A stretch of 64,000 nt of DNA from 55-13 sp964501275. Its GTDB lineage: Bacteria > Armatimonadota > Fimbriimonadia > Fimbriimonadales > Fimbriimonadaceae. A model generated the notes under the pieces. It saw only the letters and a program-made list of their open reading frames with translations, made no database searches and was not told the origin of the DNA. This document shows positions 49,240 through 56,927 of this stretch, one piece after another (the first letter of the stretch is position 1; each line of letters starts with the position of its first letter). The stretch is from assembly GCA_964501275.1 (NCBI GenBank), contig CAZCSP010000024.1:1-64000 (forward strand). The letters run 5' to 3'. Made by a program: the position numbers and the translations under genes.

Positions 49240-49336
49240 TTCTTTACCGCCAAGAAACAAGGACACGAAGGAGCGCAAAGCGCCCAACGACAAACTTTGC
49301 GTTCCTTCGTGCCCTTGTTTCTTAGCGGTGAAGAAG
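49240..49336. repeat. ACCGCCAAGAAACAA palindrome, full copy
   Basis: ttctttaccgccaagaaaca at 49240 faces cttgtttcttagcggtgaag ending at 49336 with an interior stem of cgttccttcg-type sequence. It lies just upstream of the sdhA promoter. Confidence 0.9.
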
Positions 49337-49370
49337 TGGCATCGCCGATACCGTGACAGCAATGAGGTGA

Positions 49371-49399
49371 TTGACCTCCTGCCCGAGTTCGTGTAACCT
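49371..49399 (+). promoter_or_regulatory. Promoter TTGACC-17-TAACCT for sdhA
   Basis: TTGACC at 49371-49376, a 17-base spacer, TAACCT at 49394-49399. The ATG is 11 bases later, so the 5' leader would be only a few bases. No Shine-Dalgarno. Confidence 0.55.
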
Positions 49400-49410
49400 A
49401 GTGCCCGGCA

Positions 49411-51225
49411 ATGACGCCTGACTACCGAATCCACGAACACGACGTTCTCGTCATCGGCGCCGGTGGCGCCGGACTTCGCGCGGCTATCGAGGCCTCCGCC
49501 GCCGGGGTCTCTGTTGGCGTCGTCTGCAAGTCCCTGCTCGGCAAGGCCCATACCGTGATGGCCGAAGGAGGTGTTGCCGCCGCGATTGGCAATGTCGACG
49601 ACCGCGACAGTTGGCGGGTCCACTTTGCCGACACCATGCGGGGCGGGCAGTATGTGAACAACCCCAAGATGGCGGAGATTCATGCCAAAGAGGCTCCGGC
49701 CCGAGTTCTAGAACTTGAAGCTTGGGGAGCGCTCTTCGACCGCACCAAAGATGGCAAGATTCTCCAGCGCAATTTTGGCGGTCATCGTTACCCGCGCTTG
49801 GCCCACGTCGGCGACCGGACGGGGTTGGAGATGATCCGAACCCTGCAGGACCACGGCATCCATCGAGGCATCGAGTTCCACATGGAATGCACGGTTCTCA
49901 CCCTCCTCAAAGCCGACGGTAGGGTGGTTGGGGCGTTTGGCTACTTCCGGGAGCGCGGGCAGTTTGCCATTTTCAAAGCCAAAGCCGTGGTCATGGCGAC
50001 CGGGGGCATTGGGAAGGCGTTTTCCATCACCAGCAACAGTTGGGAGTACACCGGCGATGGGCAGGCGTTGGCCTATCATGCCGGGGCTGATCTGATCGAC
50101 ATGGAGTTCGTCCAATTCCACCCGACGGGCATGGTCTGGCCCCCCTCGGTAAAGGGGATTTTGGTGACGGAGGGCGTGCGCGGCGAGGGCGGGGTCTTGC
50201 GCAACAGCGAGGGCAAGCGCTTCATGTTCGACGACATCCCCGACAACTACAAGAACCAGACCGCCAAGGATGAGGAAGAGGGGTGGCGCTATGTCACGGG
50301 CGACAAAAACGCCAACCGTCCTCCCGAACTCCTCACCCGCGACCACGTGGCCCGCTGCATCAATCGCGAGGTCAAAGAGGGGCGGGGGTCTCCCCATGGC
50401 GGGGTCTTCCTGGATATCGCCTGGATCAAGGAGAAGATTCCCGCCGCCCAGGAGCACATCAAGAAGAAGCTCCCCAGCATGTACCACCAGTTCAAGGAAT
50501 TGGCGGGAGTGGATATCACGACCGAGGCGATGGAAGTCGGGCCGACCTGCCACTACATCATGGGCGGCATCCGGGTGGACGCGGAGACCCAGATGTCCAC
50601 GGTTCTGGGGCTCTTTGCCGCCGGAGAGTGTGGGGCTGGTCTGCACGGCGCGAACCGTCTAGGCGGGAACTCGCTTTCGGACCTGTTGGTATTCGGGAAG
50701 CGGGCCGGGGAGTTTGCGGCTGAGTTCGCGAAGAAGAACGGAGCGGTGAGCTACGACCAGGCGCAGGTGGATCAAACGGCGGCAGAAGCGCTGGGCCTCT
50801 TTGAGCGCGACTCGGGCGAGGACAACGCTTTCAAAGTCCAGCACGACCTCCAGCGAACCATGCAGGCCAACGTCGGCATCGTTCGACTAGAGGGAGAAAT
50901 GCAGGCTCAGCTCCCCGAGTTGGAAACGCTTTGGCAGAGAGCCGGGAAGGTTGGCGTGGTGGGGAACCGAGAATTCAACCCCGGCTGGCATACCGCCCTC
51001 GACCTCCCCAACCTCCTCACCATCAGCGAAGCCATCACCCGTGCCGCGATCGAGCGGAAGGAAAGCCGAGGCGGCCACTTCCGGGAAGACTATCCCGACA
51101 AGTCGGAGGAGTTTGGAAAGGTGAACATCATCGTGCGCAAGGGAGCGTCCGGTATGGAAGTCGTGCGTGAGCCGATTGTGCCTTTGAGCGAGGAACAGAA
51201 GGCGGTCATCGAGGAGATGAAGTAG
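49411..51225 (+). CDS. sdhA: Succinate dehydrogenase / fumarate reductase flavoprotein subunit
   Basis: A 604-residue flavoprotein that oxidises succinate. The dinucleotide fold GAGGAG is at 16-21 and the FAD-linked histidine is H47 in AHTVMAEGG. FVQFHPTGM, TEGVRGEGG, the catalytic-Arg region in HGANRLGGNSLSDL and the C-terminal RESRGGHFREDYP are all present. It is the actinobacterial-type size. It has its own promoter and is split from the anchor gene by inserted toxin-antitoxin genes; the iron-sulfur subunit gene is not in the window. Confidence 0.93.
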   Translation: MTPDYRIHEHDVLVIGAGGAGLRAAIEASAAGVSVGVVCKSLLGKAHTVMAEGGVAAAIGNVDDRDSWRVHFADTMRGGQYVNNPKMAEIHAKEAPARVLELEAWGALFDRTKDGKILQRNFGGHRYPRLAHVGDRTGLEMIRTLQDHGIHRGIEFHMECTVLTLLKADGRVVGAFGYFRERGQFAIFKAKAVVMATGGIGKAFSITSNSWEYTGDGQALAYHAGADLIDMEFVQFHPTGMVWPPSVKGILVTEGVRGEGGVLRNSEGKRFMFDDIPDNYKNQTAKDEEEGWRYVTGDKNANRPPELLTRDHVARCINREVKEGRGSPHGGVFLDIAWIKEKIPAAQEHIKKKLPSMYHQFKELAGVDITTEAMEVGPTCHYIMGGIRVDAETQMSTVLGLFAAGECGAGLHGANRLGGNSLSDLLVFGKRAGEFAAEFAKKNGAVSYDQAQVDQTAAEALGLFERDSGEDNAFKVQHDLQRTMQANVGIVRLEGEMQAQLPELETLWQRAGKVGVVGNREFNPGWHTALDLPNLLTISEAITRAAIERKESRGGHFREDYPDKSEEFGKVNIIVRKGASGMEVVREPIVPLSEEQKAVIEEMK

Positions 51226-51237
51226 CGACGGACCGGT

Positions 51238-51334
51238 GGACCGCCGATCTCCAGATCGGCACAGCGGGCTTGTAGTTTGAAGTTGAAAACCGCTTCCCAC
51301 TACAAGCTTTGGCCGATCTGGAGATCAGCGGTCC
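51238..51334. repeat. Long hairpin repeat, GGCCGA family, copy 2
   Basis: 23-base arms ggaccgccgatctccagatc and its complement (51312-51334) with one mismatch, and a loop with cttgtag and cactacaagc units as in copy 1 at 47113. Confidence 0.9.
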
Positions 51335-51338
51335 AAGA

Positions 51339-51344
51339 TAAAAT
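51339..51344 (+). promoter_or_regulatory. -10 element TAAAAT, leaderless
   Basis: TAAAAT, six bases, then GTG at 51351. It adjoins the hairpin repeat. Confidence 0.5.
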
Positions 51345-51350
51345 GAACTC

Positions 51351-51542
51351 GTGAGGAAGGTTGTCCAAGTCTCTAAGAGCTTTGAAGAAGCCGACCATGC
51401 GGATCGGGAGTACTACCGTTCGCTTACACCTCAGCAACGCCTAGACCTCGCTCTCGAACTGTACGACCGTCATTTCGATGCAAGTGAACAACGATTGGAA
51501 AGAGTTTGTCGAGTGATAAGGCCAACAAATCCTCTGGATTGA
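51351..51542 (+). CDS. Small hypothetical protein
   Basis: A 63-residue soluble protein: VVQVSKSFEEADHADREYYRSLTPQQRLDLALELYDRHF. Short proteins of this look are common beside nucleotidyltransferase-type toxins, but no such gene follows. The GTG start is supported by the six-base TAAAAT element. Confidence 0.6.
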   Translation: MRKVVQVSKSFEEADHADREYYRSLTPQQRLDLALELYDRHFDASEQRLERVCRVIRPTNPLD

Positions 51543-51710
51543 TCCTCCGCCTAAACTACGAAAACACCGCATCCTCGTGTTTCTGCAAGATCGTTTGGGG
51601 TTCGAGCAAAGAAAGGCGAGGAGATGAAGTAGCATCTTGCTTATGAGGCTTCTGAAAGTTGCAACCTTGGTGCGCTCTTCTTTGGCCTTTGCTCTGCGAT
51701 CCTGGCTTCG

Positions 51711-52808
51711 ATGAAAGAGGCGGAGCAGCCTTTGTTCACCTCGTCCAGAGACTCCATGCTCCAACTCGCCTCGGATAAGGGACTGCCAAGCGGCGTCCCG
51801 AAGCGAGGTTCGCCGTTCATCTTCTTCAGCCTCGGACCAACCAGGTTCGACTTCTTTGCTTTAGGGTTTCCCCAGGAAGACAAGGAAAAACTGTCTGCCG
51901 CTATCGATCAAGCGCTGAAGTTGGCCTATGGCAAAGAGCTAGCGGTTTCGTTCGCCAATGAGAAAGGCTTGTGGGTGTTCGACACGGACGATAACACCTC
52001 TGGGTACTTCAAGACCTCTGCTTCTAGTAAGTTGGACATTCCGGCGTTTAGGCAAGAACTGGGGCGGCACGGCTATCGGCCCCTCATCCTGCTACGGACG
52101 CCTACTCATGCATCAGAGGTGGGGACGGGCGAACGTGTGCATTCGACAAGCCGCTGGGTCTACTTCGATGCGACTGAATTCGAAGCGGTTCAGGTATCGG
52201 AGGCCATCGAGATTTGGGACAGGATTGGCTTGCTCTTTTTCGCGTGCTGGCCCTTTGCTACCCTGCTCGTCGGCTTTCACCTTGCGATTCGACGCGGGCA
52301 AGATCAATCGCTGCCTCTTGAGGAACGAAAGCAACGTTACACATCAACGATTTGGAAGAGCTTGGGCATCGCAATAGGGCTACATTTCCCCATCTTCCTA
52401 TGGTTCTACAGTGCCGGACGTTTGGCTCTCATCTCCGATCTCTGGTTTGGCACAGCCAGAGGGCAGAGCATGTTCGCCGCTCTCCTCTTGCTCTTCACCG
52501 TAGCACTCGTACCCATGTTCAAAAAGCTTCAGCCGTTGGAAGCCGAACTGAATGGCACAACCGTAGAGGCGATGAACGAGATGGGCAAGCGTCTCAATGC
52601 CTATAGGCGACCAGGCTATCTGGTTGGTATGGCGATTACCATGATCGGGTGCCTCCTCGGTTTCTATGTGATCGAGGTCTTGAGACAGCCAAGATTCGGC
52701 ATTTCCATTCTGCTCGTCTTCGCACTTGTTGGGCTCATCTCAATGTCTGTGGTCGACTATATGAAGTCGCGCCGTAGAGCGCCAGAGCCCAGTGAGAAGG
52801 AGTCGTAG
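51711..52808 (+). CDS. Multi-pass membrane protein of unknown function
   Basis: A 365-residue protein. Residues 1-165 are hydrophilic; then five or so hydrophobic segments lie at about 168-188, 222-238, 258-275, 308-328 and 330-350. The N-terminal half contains SVPKRGSPFIFFSLGPTR-like sequence of no known family. The frame upstream has no usable start codon before a stop, while a 23-codon signal-peptide-like frame (ATG at 51642) ends exactly over this ATG. A frameshift near there, separating a signal peptide from the protein, cannot be excluded. Confidence 0.6.
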   Translation: MKEAEQPLFTSSRDSMLQLASDKGLPSGVPKRGSPFIFFSLGPTRFDFFALGFPQEDKEKLSAAIDQALKLAYGKELAVSFANEKGLWVFDTDDNTSGYFKTSASSKLDIPAFRQELGRHGYRPLILLRTPTHASEVGTGERVHSTSRWVYFDATEFEAVQVSEAIEIWDRIGLLFFACWPFATLLVGFHLAIRRGQDQSLPLEERKQRYTSTIWKSLGIAIGLHFPIFLWFYSAGRLALISDLWFGTARGQSMFAALLLLFTVALVPMFKKLQPLEAELNGTTVEAMNEMGKRLNAYRRPGYLVGMAITMIGCLLGFYVIEVLRQPRFGISILLVFALVGLISMSVVDYMKSRRRAPEPSEKES

Positions 52809-52859
52809 ACTGATCTTGCCTTGCAACCTAAACAAGAAACGATAGGTATGTTCCTTTAG

Positions 52860-53363
52860 ATGCTGGAATCTTCCAACAGGCCGCCTCGATTTGGATCGAT
52901 CTTGCGTGAGGCGGTTGTTTCGCCTGCCTTGTGGACTGCCGTGGCCTTCGTTCTCTTGTCGCCCTTCATCCACAGCGCGGGTTGCTATCTGTTCCTGCGT
53001 TCCTTCCAGATCGCTCCGAATGGGGAGATCGCCTGGTTTGCGATTGTTCTCTTCACCGTCGGTCCGGTTGCCAGCTTTGTCTATGGAATTCGAACCGCCC
53101 TTAGGTCAGGCCGTCAACCGGATAAGGCGATTGCACGTCGAGTGAGCCGCCACTCCCTTTGGTTCATCATGGGGTCCATGATTCTCGTCAAGCTGGTCAT
53201 TGCTCCCGCAGTCGCGCTTACGGTGTGGAACAGTTGGCCAACAGACGACGCTCCGCGACCTGGAAAAGGGAAGATTGCGCCGATTACGAGGCAAGATCAA
53301 CTTGCGTCCTTACTGCGTCGGCTGGAGACAGAAGGCATCTTTACTTGGTTCGGTCAGGATTAA
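52860..53363 (+). CDS. Membrane protein of unknown function
   Basis: A 167-residue protein with three hydrophobic helices (about 23-45, 60-77 and 100-122) and a hydrophilic C-terminal tail. No family recognised. It probably belongs with the membrane protein 51 bases upstream. Its 3' end overlaps the convergent DUF4272-like gene by 23 bases. Confidence 0.55.
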   Translation: MLESSNRPPRFGSILREAVVSPALWTAVAFVLLSPFIHSAGCYLFLRSFQIAPNGEIAWFAIVLFTVGPVASFVYGIRTALRSGRQPDKAIARRVSRHSLWFIMGSMILVKLVIAPAVALTVWNSWPTDDAPRPGKGKIAPITRQDQLASLLRRLETEGIFTWFGQD

Positions 53364-54054
53364 AACTCGGCTCAATACTATCCCAATCCGCTTCTCCCAA
53401 CAGCCACTCCAAAGCCCGCTTCCGCTCGAAAACAACCTGCGGATGGAGGTCTCCGGGAGGTTTTTTGTTTTGTTTTTCGGCCTCTTGGATAGCCCAGGAT
53501 AGGCAGTGGGCTAGGTCCAGGTGGCGGAAGAGGTGGGTGGAGGAGCGGGGTTTGGATTTGGCTCGCATGAGGGTGGCGGTTTGGCCGGTTCTCAGGTTGG
53601 GGAAGAGTTGGACGAAGTCTTGGTCGCTCTGGTCGTGATAGTCCATCCGTCGCACATAGCCCAGGGACCAGGCCAAGACGTAGAGCGCCTCCACCCGATT
53701 CTGGAACGACGATTCGTCCGGGTTTTCTTCATTCAGAAAGGCTGCCTCTTGAGCGGTGAGGGCATCGGCGAAGCCTTCCTTTGTCAGCCAATCCTGGCCC
53801 TCGCCCTTGTCCACGCCAAAGGCGCAGGCGGAGGCGATGAAGGCGCACATCATGCGGGCGAAAATCTCGTCCTCCGATCGGATATGAGTCGGCTTTTCCA
53901 GCAAAGGCAGGTTGGGATAGGTGGGGTATCCGAGCCGTTCGGCCTGCTTTATCGAGACGGTGCGAACCTCCCATGGATCGACCAGCGCCAAGTCGGCCTC
54001 TCGCGCGGGGCGATGTCGGAGATTGTGTAAAAAGCTGCCCAGTTTGCCTTTCAA
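53341..54054 (-). CDS. DUF4272-like protein
   Basis: A 237-residue soluble protein: RLGYPTYPNLPLLEKPTHIRSEDEIFARMMCAFI, then LTAQEAAFL, SFQNRVEALYVLAWSLGYVRRM and a DLAHCLSWAI segment near 190. The central part looks like DUF4272, whose function is unknown. The start is TTG because the frame has no ATG at the natural N-terminus. TAAAAT lies ten bases upstream. Convergent overlap with the preceding gene. Confidence 0.55.
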   Translation of the reverse strand: MKGKLGSFLHNLRHRPAREADLALVDPWEVRTVSIKQAERLGYPTYPNLPLLEKPTHIRSEDEIFARMMCAFIASACAFGVDKGEGQDWLTKEGFADALTAQEAAFLNEENPDESSFQNRVEALYVLAWSLGYVRRMDYHDQSDQDFVQLFPNLRTGQTATLMRAKSKPRSSTHLFRHLDLAHCLSWAIQEAEKQNKKPPGDLHPQVVFERKRALEWLLGEADWDSIEPSFNPDRTK

Positions 54055-54076
54055 GTCGTTCTCATTTTAGCGTGGT

Positions 54077-54105
54077 GACGGTGTTGCGGCATTTCGGCAT
54101 TGCGG
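54077..54105. repeat. Copy of GCGTTGCGGC intergenic repeat
   Basis: gacggtgttgcggcatttcg followed by gcattgcgg matches the copies at 2756, 6881, 7130 (inverted) and 10671. It lies in a 278-base gap. Confidence 0.65.
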
Positions 54106-54158
54106 TTTTAGGGTTCAGGCGCCGAGTCTTTAAAAACCACCAAGGGAAGGCTAAAGGA

Positions 54159-54262
54159 GCCTGGACGTCCACGTCCGAGTCTCCGTGCCTTGGACCTCGG
54201 GTTTGTGCCGCCGCAACGCCTGTAGTTGAGACGGCAGCACAATGCATCCGCCGCCTACAGAA
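54159..54262. repeat. Inverted, rearranged relative of the 20900-21155 repeat
   Basis: The stretch contains agacggcagcacaatgcatc and cgtccacgtccgag, the reverse complements of pieces of the tandem unit at 20900-21155, in a different order. Confidence 0.7.
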
Positions 54263-54285
54263 TTCACAGAGAGGCTGACAAAATA

Positions 54286-54316
54286 TCGGGCAAGACGCAG
54301 TACCCGTCTTGCCCGA
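54286..54316 (-). terminator. Rho-independent terminator after the WD40 gene
   Basis: A perfect 12-base stem (tcgggcaagacg against cgtcttgcccga) with a seven-base loop and an ATATTTT tail on the minus strand, 16 bases after the stop. Confidence 0.85.
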
Positions 54317-54332
54317 ATGTCTCTGGAACCAT

Positions 54333-55379
54333 TTAGCCTTTCTTCTTTACCGGAGCCTTTTTCGCGGGCGCCTTGGCCGGAGCCTTCACCGGGGCGGGCG
54401 CGACGCCGGACTGGGCGGGAGTCAGGGCATAGATCTGCATATAGTCGTTGACGCCGACCGTCGCCATGTATTTGCCGTCGGCGGTAAACACAATGGGCGA
54501 GCCGATGCCACTCTGCTCATCCAACTGCGCCACCTGCTTCAGGGTCTTTGGATCCCATAGGCGGACGGTGCGGTCCGGCGAGGCGGTGGCGGCGATCTTT
54601 CCACTGGGGGCGAAGGCTACGTTGGTCACAAAATCCATATGTCCTTTCAATGTGCCGTACTTCTTGAGCGCCTTGGCATCGAAGATGACGGCGTTGCCGC
54701 TCTTCTCGCCGGTGATGATCTGGGTGCCAGCCTTGTTCCAGGCGACGTCCAACTGGCCTTGTGGATCAGAGGTAAAGAAGCTCTGAACCTTGACTCCGGA
54801 ACTGGTCTGACGATAGGTGCGAGCCGTTGCGGTGAGGGACGCGGAGACGAAGGTATCGGTGTTGATCGGGTGGAAGGTTCCTCCGTAGAGGTTGGCGCCG
54901 CTGCCAAGCAGTTGGCCCACCTTCTTATAGGCCGGAACGCTCCAGACCAGAATCTTGTCGTCCTTGCCGGTACTCATCAGCAACGTGCGAGGGCCGTTGA
55001 AGCTCAGCTTTTGGATGCCGCGTTGGTGGTCGCCATAGATCAGCTTGATCTGCTTACCGGTGCGGGCGTCCCAGATGAAGATGCGGGCAGATTCATCGCC
55101 GGTAGCGAGAAAAGCGCCATCGCCGCTCCAGGCCACCGCATAGGCTGGCTGGGGATGGCCTTGGAAGGTGCGGATGGTTTTGTAGTTCTGGGCGTCGATG
55201 ATACGCACCGACTTGTCTTCAAGCGTGACCGCGATCTGGCTTCCGGTGGGCGAAGGGGCGAAGGCAAGCGGGCGGATGCCCTGAAGCTCGCGAACGCGTT
55301 TGACACTGAAAGCGGGAGCCGGAGCAGGTTTGGCGGCGGCCTGCGAGACCGCGATGGTGACGAGAGCAGTTATGACCAT
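54333..55379 (-). CDS. Secreted WD40-repeat protein
   Basis: A 348-residue exported protein with a signal peptide (MVITALVTIAVSQAAA), then seven WD40 blades (SPTGSQIAVTLEDKSVRIID, SGDGAFLATGDESARIFIWD, DKILVWS, GKIAATASPDRTVRLWD and others). A Pro/Ala/Lys tail of KAPAKAPAKKAPVKK type follows at the end. It is a scaffold-type protein; partner unknown. GGAGG lies five bases before the ATG, so it has a normal leader. Confidence 0.82.
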   Translation of the reverse strand: MVITALVTIAVSQAAAKPAPAPAFSVKRVRELQGIRPLAFAPSPTGSQIAVTLEDKSVRIIDAQNYKTIRTFQGHPQPAYAVAWSGDGAFLATGDESARIFIWDARTGKQIKLIYGDHQRGIQKLSFNGPRTLLMSTGKDDKILVWSVPAYKKVGQLLGSGANLYGGTFHPINTDTFVSASLTATARTYRQTSSGVKVQSFFTSDPQGQLDVAWNKAGTQIITGEKSGNAVIFDAKALKKYGTLKGHMDFVTNVAFAPSGKIAATASPDRTVRLWDPKTLKQVAQLDEQSGIGSPIVFTADGKYMATVGVNDYMQIYALTPAQSGVAPAPVKAPAKAPAKKAPVKKKG

Positions 55380-55548
55380 AAGTTCCTCCGTGAACAGATA
55401 AGATTGTGACGCATGGGAATGGCAGCCGTTTTGGGGGCCTACGTCTTTTTACTCCCCCCACGATTTCCAGGTTCCTTTGACAGGCGTTGCTGGCCGGGTT
55501 TTGGACCCAACCCCGCAAAAGCTTTTACCTCGGGTTCGGATCGCCCCC

Positions 55549-56037
55549 TTACTTCATCAACTTCAGTGAGTTGAAGAATCGCTTCTGAGCTGCCTGATAA
55601 ACGCCCTTTCGGTTGGCGACCGTGAGCGTGTAGATGTGGTTGCCTCGGTCAATGATCCACAGAGCGCCTTTGGCGCCGTTGCCCGCGGTAAAGATGACCT
55701 CGCGTCCCTTGATGCCTGAGTAGGTCGCCGGCTTATCGGAAGTGGCTTTCCCATTGACGCTATTCAGGAATCCGCTTTTGATCCCATCAGACATCTGTTT
55801 GCTAAAGCCCGCCGGAACCTTACCAGGGATGGAGGAAACCGAGACGACGTAGTTCGTGTCGCCGCTCTCTGACTTCCACATTCGGGTTTGAATCCCTTGG
55901 TCGGTCCGGGTAGAGGACTCGGGCTGGGCCGGAACGCTGAAACTGAGCCCAACCTCCTTGGAGGAGACCGTCTTCCACGCCTGGGAAAACGCCACGGCGG
56001 TGACAAGCGAGAGCAGAACCACGGAGAGCCACTTCAT
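55549..56037 (-). CDS. Small secreted hypothetical protein
   Basis: A 162-residue exported protein with a signal peptide at residues 1-19 (KWLSVVLLSLVTAVAFSQA). A single domain follows with GLSFSVPAQPESS, NYVVSVSSIPGKVPAGF, GREVIFTAGNGAKGALWIID and a C-terminal helix AAQKRFFNSLKLM. The layout resembles exported lipocalin-like or PsbP-type small proteins. No function assigned. ATG with TAGAAT at six bases. Confidence 0.65.
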   Translation of the reverse strand: MKWLSVVLLSLVTAVAFSQAWKTVSSKEVGLSFSVPAQPESSTRTDQGIQTRMWKSESGDTNYVVSVSSIPGKVPAGFSKQMSDGIKSGFLNSVNGKATSDKPATYSGIKGREVIFTAGNGAKGALWIIDRGNHIYTLTVANRKGVYQAAQKRFFNSLKLMK

Positions 56038-56043
56038 CCCCCC

Positions 56044-56049
56044 ATTCTA
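56044..56049 (-). promoter_or_regulatory. -10 element TAGAAT, leaderless
   Basis: TAGAAT, six bases (all G on the sense strand), then the ATG at 56037. Confidence 0.5.
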
Positions 56050-56119
56050 CACCGGTGGCGGCGATTTGGCTTGAGGGCTCTTTCTCGAAAACGGTAGCGC
56101 CACAAGCCGCAAAGCCGGA

Positions 56120-56788
56120 TCAGCCCTCGGGCAAGAGCATCCGAAAACGGTCTTCCCGCTCCCCTGATCGGTCGATCAGCATCGCCTCTGGCTCCAAATC
56201 CTCGTTTCCGCTCTCTCGATCCGTCAGGTGTTCCCAGATACCGGCCAAAACCGTCAGCGCCGAGGCCGGATCAGACTCGGGCGAGATCGCTTCGATCTTC
56301 GGGGTGGCTTCCGCGATAAAGTCGTCCACCCCAGACACAATGGCGTACTGCTTCGTCCGGCTGTAGTCTCCGTCGTAGCCCAGCACATAGAACTCGTCTT
56401 CCTCGGGCGAGGCGTTGACTTCGGCGAAGACGGATTTCGCGACCAGGGGCGCGGAGGAGAAGTCGGCGAACGCCTTTTTGACCGGACCACTCAGCGCCGT
56501 CACGACCCGCTGGATCGTGACATCCTGCTCGCTCCGGTTGTAGCCTTCCTGATGGGCGAACTCCACCGCCGCCGTCCTCAGGGATTCCACGTCGGACTGT
56601 TGCCCAATGGCGGCAAAGCCCAAGCGGTCATAAACTTCGAAAATCTTGCGAGACTGGCGTCGGCGGGTGTAGATGAGGATGCCTGACTCCAGCGAAACCG
56701 CCAACACCGGCGACCCATGCCGAAGCTTCCCCTCGATATACTGCGCCCGGTTCCCAATCCCTTCCTGCCAGTCGAATGGCGTGATCAT
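56120..56788 (-). CDS. Proteasome alpha-subunit-like protein (PrcA-like)
   Basis: A 222-residue protein resembling bacterial 20S proteasome alpha subunits: GSPVLAVSLESGILIYTRRRQSRKIFEVYDRLGFAAIGQ, then the helix VESLRTAAVEFAHQEG and strand EFYVLGYDGDYSR. No N-terminal threonine, so it is not a catalytic beta subunit. No beta subunit, Mpa/ARC ATPase or Pup gene is in the window. The start is the ATG at 56788 with TATAAA at six bases, not the upstream codons. An inverted repeat lies upstream. Confidence 0.65.
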   Translation of the reverse strand: MITPFDWQEGIGNRAQYIEGKLRHGSPVLAVSLESGILIYTRRRQSRKIFEVYDRLGFAAIGQQSDVESLRTAAVEFAHQEGYNRSEQDVTIQRVVTALSGPVKKAFADFSSAPLVAKSVFAEVNASPEEDEFYVLGYDGDYSRTKQYAIVSGVDDFIAEATPKIEAISPESDPASALTVLAGIWEHLTDRESGNEDLEPEAMLIDRSGEREDRFRMLLPEG

Positions 56789-56794
56789 GAGGTC

Positions 56795-56800
56795 TTTATA
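56795..56800 (-). promoter_or_regulatory. -10 element TATAAA, leaderless, for prcA-like gene
   Basis: TATAAA, six bases, then ATG at 56788. It fixes the start. Confidence 0.55.
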
Positions 56801-56855
56801 CTCCGAATCGGAGTTGATGTGGCTTGTGGAATGTGGAATGGGGCTTGTGGGGGTG

Positions 56856-56895
56856 AATCTGACCAATCAGTCAGATCTGTCAGATTGGTCAGATT
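56856..56895. repeat. Perfect 13-base inverted repeat
   Basis: aatctgaccaatc and its exact complement, separated by 14 bases that contain agatct. It lies 68 bases upstream of the proteasome-like gene and 33 bases past the DUF1501 stop; it may be a terminator-like hairpin or an operator. Confidence 0.7.
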
Positions 56896-56927
56896 TCCCC
56901 CAACACCAAATGCCCAACCCCCAACCC

